From contig CALFUK010000030.1 in NCBI GenBank assembly GCA_937929945.1, positions 1 to 64,000 of the forward strand: 64,000 bases of DNA. The letters run 5' to 3'. The DNA comes from an uncultured Saprospiraceae bacterium. Lineage in GTDB: Bacteria > Bacteroidota > Bacteroidia > Chitinophagales > Saprospiraceae. Numbering within the stretch: the first letter of the stretch is position 1; every line of letters begins with the position of its first letter. Below the pieces are notes generated by a model that saw nothing but the letters and a program-made list of their open reading frames with translations, did not search any database and had not been told where the DNA came from. Positions 56,349 to 64,000 of this stretch are shown here, piece after piece. The position numbers were made by a program, and so were the translations under genes.

Positions 56349-57404
56349 ATGAAGATATTTCTACACCTGATATTATTAGTTGGCATAGTCGCTGCTTGCA
56401 AACCCAAGGCAGAAAGCCCCGCAGATACAGCAGAGATCTCCAGTATTCCGGCTGAAGCCCCGAAAGAAGGTGATGTCATCATTAGTTTTGGCTCCTGTAA
56501 TAAGCAAGACAGTGAGCAGGTCCTGTGGGACGATATCAATCAAGAATCATCTGACATGTGGATCTGGCTCGGCGATAACATCTATGGAGACAGCGAAGAT
56601 CCCGCAGTGCTTTCTGAGAAATATGAGATGCAACTGCAAAACCAAGAATATCAAACACTACTGCGAAGCACACCCATCGTCGGTACTTGGGATGATCACG
56701 ACTATGGTAAGAATGATGCTGGAAAAGAACTGGCATCGAAAAAAATAAGTCGAGACCTCCTCTTCCAATTCTTAGATCTCGATAAGTCAAATCCAGCATG
56801 GGAGCGCGAAGGCGCATATACCGCACACGATCTGGATAAAAATGGCATTAAGATCAAGGTGATACTGCTGGATAGTCGCTACTTCAGAGATGCCGTGCAT
56901 AAGAAAAATGGCAGGTACAAAGCATCAGTCGGAGCGGACATCTTAGGAGAAGCACAGTGGACCTGGCTGGACAGCCTTTTGACTCGTAATGATGCTGATG
57001 TACACCTAATAGCCAATGGCATCCAGATCATCGCTGAAGACCATAAATATGAGAAATGGGCTAACTTCCCCGCAGCGCGTCAGCGACTCTTCGCATTACT
57101 CCAAACCAAAAATGTGAATCGTCCCATCTTGATGAGCGGTGACAGACATTTGTCAGAGCTGTCTGCCATCCAGTTAGAAGGCCTAGAGCTACCTCTCTAT
57201 GATATTACCTCCTCGGGACTGACCCACAGCTACCGTAACTATTCAGGTGAGAAAAACCAGCACCGAATCGGCGAAGTCACAGCGACTAAGAGCTATGGAG
57301 TCTTAGTCCTAAACCAGACAGGTAAGGATTCGATTCGTGTCGAATTACGATTTATGGGTGACGGCAGAAAAATTTTACAATCGTTTCAGCTTTTCCCCGC
57401 CTAA
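56349..57404 (+). CDS. PhoD-like phosphatase/phosphodiesterase, lipoprotein
   Basis: This 351-residue metallophosphatase has the PhoD pattern: SFGSCNKQ, WIWLGDNIYGD, GTWDDHDYGKND and MSGDRHLSE supply the metal ligands. The signal peptide ends in a lipobox (IVAAC, Cys17). It lacks the extra N-terminal domain of B. subtilis PhoD, and belongs to the shorter type often found in Bacteroidota. The substrate could be phosphodiesters from teichoic acids, lipids or nucleic acids. It starts 19 bp after the small TPR-like gene. Confidence 0.9.
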   Translation: MKIFLHLILLVGIVAACKPKAESPADTAEISSIPAEAPKEGDVIISFGSCNKQDSEQVLWDDINQESSDMWIWLGDNIYGDSEDPAVLSEKYEMQLQNQEYQTLLRSTPIVGTWDDHDYGKNDAGKELASKKISRDLLFQFLDLDKSNPAWEREGAYTAHDLDKNGIKIKVILLDSRYFRDAVHKKNGRYKASVGADILGEAQWTWLDSLLTRNDADVHLIANGIQIIAEDHKYEKWANFPAARQRLFALLQTKNVNRPILMSGDRHLSELSAIQLEGLELPLYDITSSGLTHSYRNYSGEKNQHRIGEVTATKSYGVLVLNQTGKDSIRVELRFMGDGRKILQSFQLFPA

Positions 57405-57527
57405 GTCATTGTATTATTGTCTTAAGCGGTCTTAGCTAGAGTCAGTGAGGTGGATTGCCTAGACAGCTTAAAACAAAATTTAACTTTGACATTCACAGCA
57501 GAACTGATTATCTAAAATCGTATTTGT

Positions 57528-58490
57528 ATGAAATGGGGACTTATAGCGTGTGGAAGAATCGCACAAAAATTTATCGCGTCACTTGGGACAGTTCCCGAAG
57601 CGACACTGAAGGCCATTGCCTCTCGATCCAATGCAGAATCTCTGCGTGAGCAATACGCATCAATAGACATACACGACAACTATGAAGCTGTATATGATGA
57701 TCCAGAGGTAGACATCGTATACATCAGCAATACGCACAACTACCATAAAGAAAATGTCCTTAAAGCACTACATGCGGGTAAACACGTACTGTGTGAAAAG
57801 CCCATGGGCATCTCAGCTGCTGATGTGGCAGAGATGATCTCTTTGGCCCGAGACAAAGAATTATTTCTGATGGAAGCGATCTGGACGAGGTTTTTACCCG
57901 CTTACAATCGCATGAAGGAGATCGTAGCTTCAGGGGTCATCGGTGAGGTACAGCAGATTCAAGCTAACTTCTCATTCAATGCCCGAGGATTTGGTCCAGA
58001 TAATCGGCTGAACAACCCAGCCTTAGCTGGAGGTGCCATTTGGGATGTCGGCATCTACCCCATCTCTCTCGCGATAGATTTGTATGATGAGGCACCACAT
58101 GAAGTGATTGCTCGTGGCGTTCTTTCAGATGATAATGTCGATCTGAGAGCTTCGATGTTGTTTAGCTTTTCTGATCAGCGACATGCCCAGCTCTTTTGTG
58201 GCATCGATCTGGAGACGCAGTATGACGCTGTGATCTCTGGGACTAAAGGCTGGATCAGACTCCCAAAATTTTGGTGTGGCCAGGCTATCGAAGTGAACCA
58301 TGATGATCAGAAAGAAAATCTACTACTTCCTATGGATGAGCCGACTAGCTTCTCTTATGAGATCAAGGCCTGCTACGAAGCTATTGCGGAAGGAAAAATA
58401 GAGCACCATAAGATGAGTCATCATCACAGTCAAATCATATCTGAAGTCATCGATGCCGCTCTCCATCAGATTAGAACGACCTCAAGATGA
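57528..58490 (+). CDS. Gfo/Idh/MocA-family NAD(P)-dependent oxidoreductase
   Basis: This 320-residue sugar oxidoreductase has an N-terminal Rossmann domain (GLIACGRIAQKF), the family motif CEKP (HVLCEKPMGIS), and a C-terminal alpha/beta domain with GGAIWDVGIYPISLA near 165-180. It resembles dimeric dihydrodiol/xylose dehydrogenases. The substrate is unknown. The 123-bp leader has faint similarity to the 94-bp elements nearby, but not enough to call a copy. Confidence 0.88.
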   Translation: MKWGLIACGRIAQKFIASLGTVPEATLKAIASRSNAESLREQYASIDIHDNYEAVYDDPEVDIVYISNTHNYHKENVLKALHAGKHVLCEKPMGISAADVAEMISLARDKELFLMEAIWTRFLPAYNRMKEIVASGVIGEVQQIQANFSFNARGFGPDNRLNNPALAGGAIWDVGIYPISLAIDLYDEAPHEVIARGVLSDDNVDLRASMLFSFSDQRHAQLFCGIDLETQYDAVISGTKGWIRLPKFWCGQAIEVNHDDQKENLLLPMDEPTSFSYEIKACYEAIAEGKIEHHKMSHHHSQIISEVIDAALHQIRTTSR

Positions 58491-58577
58491 CACTCTAAAG
58501 AATGCATCAGAGAAAGCACAAACAATTTAACCAATCAAACTGAGGAATTAACTTTCTGACTCCGTAGCCGTTATCAA

Positions 58578-58686
58578 ATGAAAAAGGTTTATGACATAGA
58601 TAATTAAGACTCCCGAGCGGATGATTGAACTTAGTATTTTGCTATTATTCATTCATTTCCAAAGTTTAACATAGGAATCGACAAAT
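58578..58686 (+). repeat. 94-bp leader element, diverged copy C
   Basis: This copy keeps ATAATTAAGACTCCCGAGCG, then GATGATTGAACTTAGTATT, but its last third is diverged. The tip CCAAGTGG of other copies is CCGAGCGG here, a paired change that keeps the two arms complementary. A mini-ORF of nine codons (MKKVYDIDN) starts at 58578. It ends at the start codon of the DUF4199 gene. Confidence 0.75.
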
Positions 58687-59169
58687 ATGAAGGAATATCG
58701 GACAGAGATTAAATGGGGATTGATCATGACAGCGAGTAGTATCATATGGGCTGTGATAGAGCGGCTCTTAGGATTCCACACCAGCAGAATAGCTGCTCAC
58801 TCACTCTTCTCCTATCTGTATATCGTTGTGGCGGTCATGCTATACTATGCGGCACTTCGAGAGATACGCCACACGACTCAGTATCGCATGAACTGGAGAC
58901 AGGGTATGATCTCAGGCATCATCATGGGTCTTGTCGTGATGATCTTAGCGCCAGTGACTCAGGCCATCATCCACCAGTTTATCTCGCCCGACTACTTTAC
59001 TAATGCGATCAAGCAGGCGGTAGACGCTGGCTATGTTTCACCAGATGATGCCCCTAAATACTTTAATCTCAGCTCCTACATGATGCAGTCGATGATCATC
59101 CCCATGCCCTTTGGAGCCTTAGTGAGCTCCATCATCGCATCATTCATGAAAAATAAAACTATCACTTAA
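58687..59169 (+). CDS. DUF4199 membrane protein
   Basis: This 160-residue protein has four hydrophobic segments (about 10-30, 40-60, 75-100 and 140-158) and the DUF4199 layout: MTASSIIWAVIERLLGFH, YYAALREIR and the long polar loop with DYFTNAIKQAVDAGYVSPDDA. It is an inner-membrane protein of unknown function, common in Bacteroidota. A diverged leader element lies upstream. Confidence 0.85.
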   Translation: MKEYRTEIKWGLIMTASSIIWAVIERLLGFHTSRIAAHSLFSYLYIVVAVMLYYAALREIRHTTQYRMNWRQGMISGIIMGLVVMILAPVTQAIIHQFISPDYFTNAIKQAVDAGYVSPDDAPKYFNLSSYMMQSMIIPMPFGALVSSIIASFMKNKTIT

Positions 59170-59272
59170 GTACCCGAACACTTCGCAGGCCTGAATATTC
59201 AGACAGATTTATCATGCATTCAAGCTTCATATCTAATCTTATTGATTAATTTACAATATCATAAGCCATCTA

Positions 59273-59460
59273 ATGAAAGGTCTATGACGTAGATAATTAA
59301 GACACCCAAGTGGATAAGTAAACTTAGTTATTTGCTGACAGGCATTTCGCCCTGAAATTTAAACATATGAAACGTCTATGACGTAGATAGTTAAGACACC
59401 CAACTGGATGAGTAAACTTAGCTATTTGCTGATCGGCATTTCGCCCTGAAATTTAAACAT
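59273..59460 (+). repeat. 94-bp leader element, tandem copies D1 and D2
   Basis: D1 is 59273-59366 and D2 is 59367-59460, each exactly 94 bp and about 90 percent identical by eye. Both begin ATGAAA and carry a four-codon mini-ORF (MKGL or MKRL) ending in TGA. They end AAATTTAAACAT. D2 ends at the ATG of the serine hydrolase gene. The central inverted repeat and the GGC-ATTTC-GCC hairpin are kept. Confidence 0.9.
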
Positions 59461-60744
59461 ATGAAATACCTACACATCGTCTTATTACTCAGCTTTCTCG
59501 CGTGTACCTCGACCCAAAAAGTAGCAGACTCGACCAGCGCCGAAGTAAGACAAGACATCCCTACTGCTGAGGTCGCTCCCTTAGTTCCAATGCAAGAGGT
59601 CTCCAACCACGGATTTTCCATGGACCGGCTTAAACGATTTGACGACTATCTGAATGCTGAGATAGAGGCTAACCGAATCCCTGGAGCAGTACTGCTCATC
59701 ACCCGAGAAGATGAAGAAGTCTATCACAAGAGCTATGGTGAAAAAGAAAAGGACTCAGGGGCATCGATGGCTAAAGATGAAATATTCTACATCCAATCCA
59801 TGACCAAACCTATCGTAAGCATAGCCTTCATGATGCTCTACGAAGAAGGACACTTTAATCTGACCGACCCCGTCAAGAAATACCTTCCACAATTTGACAA
59901 TATGAAGGTCGCTACCGAACACCAAGGAGATATGAAACTAGAAGATGCCAAGAGTGACATCACCATCAGTCAGCTACTCAGTCATACAGCAGGAATGTCT
60001 CACGGCTTAGGAGCGAGTGACTTGGACAAGAAGTATCTTCAGGCTCTATACTTCCAGCAACATGCAGATATAGAAGCCCGAGTCAATGTACTGCCCGATC
60101 TGCCATTAGTGGGTCAGCCTGGTGCACAGTGGTATTACAGCGCCTCGCCTGATGTATTGGCTCTACTCATAGAAAAATTCTCGGGTATGAATGCAGCTGA
60201 GTTCTTGCAGCAGCGGATCTTCGATCCATTGGGTATGGATGACACTGGCTATAACATTGCTCCAGCTAAAGAATCACGAAAAGCAGTACTCTATAACACC
60301 CAGCCAGATGGAACCTTAGTGAAGTCAGACCGCCAGACTCCAGCCTCTGGTCATACCATCTATGGCGGGACACATGGCCTCTTCTCCACAGCTAGTGACT
60401 ACATGAAGTTCTGTAAGATGCTGTTGAATCAAGGAGAAGTAGACGGGGAATACCTGATCGGTAGAAAGACCTTAGCGCTCATGACCAGCAATCACTTGAG
60501 CGATGATATCGAATATGCGGCGGGAGAAGGATTTGGCCTCGGCTTCGGTGTGATCACTGACTTAGCTAAGACGAAGGCACTTGCAAGTGAAGGTAATTAT
60601 TCATGGGGTGGAGCATTCAATACCTACTTCTTCGTGGACCCTTCTGAGGATCTTGCAGCCGTACTGATGATGCAGTTCAATCCATATACGGATCACTATG
60701 CTGATAAGCTCAGACAATTTGTATATCAGGCTTTAGTGGATTGA
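59461..60744 (+). CDS. Class C beta-lactamase-like serine hydrolase, lipoprotein
   Basis: This 427-residue protein of the beta-lactamase/transpeptidase family has the SxxK motif at 113-116 (SMTK). The YxN-like Tyr is in WYYSASPDV near 225, and the third motif is in GGTHGLFSTASDYMKF. The signal peptide ends in a lipobox (FLACT, Cys15). Such proteins are usually esterases or peptidases of the EstB type, rather than true beta-lactamases. Two leader elements end at its start. Confidence 0.9.
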   Translation: MKYLHIVLLLSFLACTSTQKVADSTSAEVRQDIPTAEVAPLVPMQEVSNHGFSMDRLKRFDDYLNAEIEANRIPGAVLLITREDEEVYHKSYGEKEKDSGASMAKDEIFYIQSMTKPIVSIAFMMLYEEGHFNLTDPVKKYLPQFDNMKVATEHQGDMKLEDAKSDITISQLLSHTAGMSHGLGASDLDKKYLQALYFQQHADIEARVNVLPDLPLVGQPGAQWYYSASPDVLALLIEKFSGMNAAEFLQQRIFDPLGMDDTGYNIAPAKESRKAVLYNTQPDGTLVKSDRQTPASGHTIYGGTHGLFSTASDYMKFCKMLLNQGEVDGEYLIGRKTLALMTSNHLSDDIEYAAGEGFGLGFGVITDLAKTKALASEGNYSWGGAFNTYFFVDPSEDLAAVLMMQFNPYTDHYADKLRQFVYQALVD

Positions 60745-60809
60745 TCAACTAATTTTATACGACTTAGATTAGGATGATTCAGCACGAAACATTGCATCTC
60801 TAGATAGAT

Positions 60810-60827
60810 TCATTGATCGATCAATGA
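60810..60827. promoter_or_regulatory. 18-bp perfect palindrome upstream of sulfatase
   Basis: TCATTGATCGATCAATGA is fully self-complementary and lies 80 bp before the sulfatase start. Its length and position suit a dimeric regulator site. No T-tract follows, so it is not a terminator. Confidence 0.45.
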
Positions 60828-60906
60828 TGATAAGAAGAGCAATTCAGTGATAAATTACCCTTCTAAGTGATAGATATTTAACCATAAAACGATAAGATTC
60901 AAATCT

Positions 60907-62538
60907 ATGGCAGACTTTCGATTTATACTTCTCCTGATGACCATCCTCTGTGCGACATCATGTAAGACTTCTGACGGTGACTCCAGTTCTGCTAAAGCTG
61001 AGCGGCCTAATATCCTCTTCATCATGTCAGATGATCATGCTTATCAAGCCATCAGCGCCTATAGTGACCACCTGATCCAGACGCCACACATCGATCGTAT
61101 TGCGAAGGAAGGCATGCTGTTCACTAATGCCTGCGTCACCAACTCGATCTGTGCCCCCTCTCGTGCCGTGATCCTTTCAGGTAAGCACAGTCATCTCAAT
61201 GGTAAGATTGATAATATATTCCCGTTTGACACGACACAAATCACTTTCCCTCAGATCCTGCAGTCGTCAGGCTACCAGACAGCCATGTTCGGCAAGCTGC
61301 ACTTTGGTAACAATCCGAAGGGATTTGATCAGTTCAAAATTTTACCTGGTCAAGGCTGGTACTACAATCCTGACTTTAATACAAAATATGACGGCAGAAT
61401 CAATGTCGAAGGCTACACGAGTGACATCATCACTGACATGACCATCGATTGGCTGCGAGAAGAAAGAAAGGATGACTCCCCTTTCTTGCTAATGTACTTG
61501 CATAAGGCACCACACCGCGAATGGCTCCCTCCCAAACGTCACTATACAGAATACATCAATAAGACATTCCCTGAGCCTGAGACTCTATTCGATGATTATG
61601 AAGGTAGAGGAAAAGCTGCTAAGGAGGCAGAGATGAATCTTCTCACCCATATGAACTGGGCAGGTGACTCTAAGATACCGCCAGAAGTGATGAAAGAGCT
61701 TGGCATCCCAGAAACGGCTAAGTGGGATCATGCAGCCTATACACGCACAATAGGCAGAATGACGGATAGCCAAAAAGCTGACTGGGATAAAATATATAAT
61801 CCCATGATCGAGGACTTTAAAAAGAACTATCCTCAGATGAGTCAAAAGGAGCAAATGAAGTGGAGATACCAGCGCTACATGCAAGACTACCTGGGATCCA
61901 TCGCCGCAGTAGATGACGGAGTCGGTGAGGTATTGGATTATCTGGATGAAGCTGGGCTCAGTGACAATACCATAGTCGTCTATACTTCTGATCAGGGCTT
62001 CTACTTGGGAGAGCATGGCTGGTTTGATAAGCGCTTTATCTATGACGAATCATTTAAGACCCCGCTACTGGTCAGATGGCCAGGTGTCATAGAGCCTGGA
62101 GCAGTCAATACGCAGATGGTGCAAAATCTGGACTTTGCACCCACACTGCTTGATGCTGCCCAGGCGACCATCCCAGACGACATGCAGGGGGAAAGTCTTC
62201 TGCCATTATTCAAAGGTAAGACTGAAGGTTTTCGGGATGCTGTCTACTATCACTATTATGAGTATCCATCAGTGCATATGGTCAAACGACACTATGGTAT
62301 CGTGACGGAAGATTATAAGCTGGCTCACTTTTACTATGACGTCGATGAGTGGGAACTTTATGACCGCAAAAACGACAAACAAGAGATGAAAAATGTCTAT
62401 GATGATCCTGCATACGCAGAGGTAGTGAAAAAATTGACCGCAGATCTGGCTGATCTTCGAGTCAAGTACAAAGACTCACCTGAGTTAGACCAAATGTATA
62501 TTGACAAGTACAATGACCTGAAGCGCTGGGATAAGTAA
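60907..62538 (+). CDS. S1-type sulfatase (CxPSR), lipoprotein
   Basis: This formylglycine-dependent sulfatase has 543 residues. The maturation motif is CAPSR at 82-86 (Cys82 becomes formylglycine). Metal ligands lie in MSDDHAY near 40-46 and later in YTSDQGFYLGEHGWFDKR. The signal peptide ends CATSC, a lipobox-like end. Relatives act on sulfated polysaccharides such as fucoidan, carrageenan or ulvan, or on glycosaminoglycans; the substrate cannot be told. It needs a formylglycine-generating or anSME enzyme from elsewhere. It is convergent with the next sulfatase, with 32 bp between. Confidence 0.93.
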   Translation: MADFRFILLLMTILCATSCKTSDGDSSSAKAERPNILFIMSDDHAYQAISAYSDHLIQTPHIDRIAKEGMLFTNACVTNSICAPSRAVILSGKHSHLNGKIDNIFPFDTTQITFPQILQSSGYQTAMFGKLHFGNNPKGFDQFKILPGQGWYYNPDFNTKYDGRINVEGYTSDIITDMTIDWLREERKDDSPFLLMYLHKAPHREWLPPKRHYTEYINKTFPEPETLFDDYEGRGKAAKEAEMNLLTHMNWAGDSKIPPEVMKELGIPETAKWDHAAYTRTIGRMTDSQKADWDKIYNPMIEDFKKNYPQMSQKEQMKWRYQRYMQDYLGSIAAVDDGVGEVLDYLDEAGLSDNTIVVYTSDQGFYLGEHGWFDKRFIYDESFKTPLLVRWPGVIEPGAVNTQMVQNLDFAPTLLDAAQATIPDDMQGESLLPLFKGKTEGFRDAVYYHYYEYPSVHMVKRHYGIVTEDYKLAHFYYDVDEWELYDRKNDKQEMKNVYDDPAYAEVVKKLTADLADLRVKYKDSPELDQMYIDKYNDLKRWDK

Positions 62539-62570
62539 TGGCCTAATTCTTAGGGTATTCTGATGACTCA

Positions 62571-64000
62571 TCAATCAATCTTTCCAGCGGTCCTAAGCCC
62601 CGTACCTGCTGTCTCAGTCAAGGCATCTCCCATATCGTTACGGTATTCTTCTGCAAGTGCATCTAGTCGTTGAGCAATATCGGGATGTTCTTCGATGACG
62701 TTATGTTGCTCTTCTTTGTCATGCTCTAAATGGTACAGCTCTCGTTGATTCATCGTGATGTGCTCATAGTCAATAGGCAGACCGTCAGATGTCCCAACTC
62801 GGCCATTGAGCGTTCTGTATTTATGAGGCAAGACTAATTTCCAACCATCAGAATACACCGCTTGCAGATGATTTTTATGATAATAAAATGCATAGGTATC
62901 ATTTGGATTCTCATCAATCTCACCCTGCAAAAGCGGAAGGAGATTATGCCCATCTATCGCTCGATTTGGAAGATCAGCAGAGATCATAGCTGCCATCGTA
63001 GGCAACAGATCAATGGTCATAAAGTAGGCATCAGACTCTCTGCTAGCTGGTATCAGACCAGGGCATGACATGATGCAAGGAACCCTCGTACCACCTTCCC
63101 AGTTAGTCCCTTTACCTTCTTTCAGAGGCAGTGCTGAGCCAGAGTGTGTGCCATAAGATAGCCATGGCCCATTGTCAGACGAGTAGATGATCAGGGTATT
63201 TTCCTTCAGTCCATGCTCATCCAAGCTTTTGACGATCTGTCCCACCGACCAGTCAATCTCCATGATCACATCTCCATACAAGCCGCGTTCTGACTTTCCT
63301 TTGAATTTGTCAGAGACGTACAGGGGTACATGTGGTTGAGGATGAGGCACGTATAAGAAGAATGGCCTATCCTGATGCCGATCTATGAAGTCTACGGCTC
63401 TCTCGGTGATCTGAGTGGTCAGCATAGATTGGTCATGCAGCGTATCAATCCGCTCCATGCCGTCATAGAGCGGCAGGTCTGGAAAATTAAAGACGCTGCC
63501 CTGCCACGGATGGTGTGGCCACATGTCATTAGAATAAGGAATGCCGAAGTACTCATCGAAGCCGTGATTCAGCGGATTGAACTCATCCTGCCAGCCCAAG
63601 TGCCACTTCCCAAAAACAGCCGTAGCATAATCTTTCTGCTTAAATAATTCGGCCATGGTCGTCTCTTCTTGATTCAGTCCATGCTGACTGTCAGGGCCGA
63701 TGGCCCCGTGCATGCCCAGACGGTTAGGATAGCATCCAGTCAGGAGCGAGACACGGGAGGCCGTGCAGACTGGCTGAGCTGTGTGAAAATTAGTAAAGCG
63801 GGTACCTTCTCTCGCGAGTCGATCGATGTGAGGTGTGCTAATATCAGGAGAGCCATAGCAGCCTAAGTCTTGGTAGCCTTGGTCATCCACATAGAAGATG
63901 ATGACATTATGTGGGGCATCATGGTTTCGATCTGAGCCCAGCTCATTGGGCAGCGTAGGATCTCCACAAGACATGATCATCCATATCGACAGCAGACCTA
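62571..64000 (-). CDS. Sulfatase with CTASR motif, 5-prime end outside window
   Basis: This is the second formylglycine-dependent sulfatase. The frame stays open to the window edge, reading GLLSIWMIMSC just before the mature part, so it is a lipoprotein whose first codons lie beyond 64000. The maturation motif is CTASR (Cys72 counted from the ATG at 63980), the Ala form of CxPSR/CxASR. Metal ligands are in YVDDQGYQDLGCYGSP and SSDNGPWLSYG. The C-terminus has ELYHLEHDKEEQHNV. It resembles arylsulfatase A-type S1 enzymes, not the CAPSR enzyme next door, so the pair likely attacks different sulfate positions. Confidence 0.92.
   Translation of the reverse strand, partial: GLLSIWMIMSCGDPTLPNELGSDRNHDAPHNVIIFYVDDQGYQDLGCYGSPDISTPHIDRLAREGTRFTNFHTAQPVCTASRVSLLTGCYPNRLGMHGAIGPDSQHGLNQEETTMAELFKQKDYATAVFGKWHLGWQDEFNPLNHGFDEYFGIPYSNDMWPHHPWQGSVFNFPDLPLYDGMERIDTLHDQSMLTTQITERAVDFIDRHQDRPFFLYVPHPQPHVPLYVSDKFKGKSERGLYGDVIMEIDWSVGQIVKSLDEHGLKENTLIIYSSDNGPWLSYGTHSGSALPLKEGKGTNWEGGTRVPCIMSCPGLIPASRESDAYFMTIDLLPTMAAMISADLPNRAIDGHNLLPLLQGEIDENPNDTYAFYYHKNHLQAVYSDGWKLVLPHKYRTLNGRVGTSDGLPIDYEHITMNQRELYHLEHDKEEQHNVIEEHPDIAQRLDALAEEYRNDMGDALTETAGTGLRTAGKID

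Noticed and set aside
57405-57527. Seventh copy of the leader element before the Gfo/Idh gene
   Set aside because: Only a faint likeness (GAGGTGGATTGCC and a TTAAAAC stretch); the conserved core is absent.
55243-59460. Integron attC sites or gene cassettes for the 94-bp elements
   Set aside because: No GTTRRRY/RYYYAAC core pair is present, the elements occur before rather than after genes, tandem copies are nearly identical, and no integrase is seen.
1-64000. tRNA, rRNA, IS element, transposase or prophage genes
   Set aside because: I looked for cloverleaf ends, TTCGAAT-type arms, transposase motifs and phage structural genes and found none that could be supported.

Overview
This 64 kb window comes from a member of the Bacteroidota. 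The evidence is a SusC/SusD pair, many lipoproteins with Bacteroidota-type signal peptides, DUF6089, MbnP, DUF4412 and BstA-like families, -7 promoter elements of the TAnnTTTG type, and almost no Shine-Dalgarno sequences. Alginate lyases, two sulfatases and a GH32 fructanase suggest a polysaccharide degrader, probably marine. Placement near the Saprospiria is my inference only.

Layout. (1) 1-4.7 kb, minus strand: a decaying type I restriction locus. hsdR is intact, but its neighbours (hsdS, a DUF1016 nuclease, a YgjP-like metallopeptidase) are truncated and no hsdM is present. (2) 4.7-5.8 kb: a gene tail with its terminator on the plus strand, then a composite array of 53-bp and about 30-bp repeats. 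(3) 5.8-12.9 kb: a GH32 lipoprotein, two small envelope proteins, a DEDDh exonuclease, a PlsB-like acyltransferase, the EngB GTPase and a beta-barrel protein. (4) 13.4-26.9 kb: an alginate utilisation locus, in order a FadR-type regulator, SusC, SusD, a PKD lipoprotein, PL7, PL6 and PL17 lyases, a broken MFS transporter, and an SDR reductase. (5) 27.5-51.5 kb: mostly housekeeping genes (CNNM/CBS protein, SMC, MATE, oligopeptidase B, GT4, RecQ, S8 protease, DciA-like protein, RecF, PDH E1 alpha, SbcC/SbcD) plus an MbnP-MbnP-MbnH copper/dihaem set. (6) 51.7-64 kb: an unrecognised coiled-coil/membrane pair with a lipoprotein, a histidine kinase, BstA-like, PhoD-like, Gfo/Idh, DUF4199, a serine hydrolase, and two convergent sulfatases. 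The second sulfatase runs off the window end.

How the alginate locus should work: surface lipoprotein PL7 and PL6 cut polymer, SusC/SusD with the PKD lipoprotein bind and import oligomers, PL17 releases unsaturated monomer, and the SDR reduces the resulting DEH to KDG. The inner-membrane transporter is a pseudogene here, so monomer uptake must use another permease or be impaired. KDG kinase and aldolase are not in the window.

The least explained signals are three. The first is a dispersed element of about 94 bp, present in six copies ahead of four genes; at three of them its last copy ends exactly at or directly before the start codon, and each copy carries its own mini-ORF and a conserved inverted repeat. 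The second is a pair of T-tract terminators that bracket the PL7 gene. The third is the coiled-coil/two-TM gene pair at 51.7-53.3 kb.
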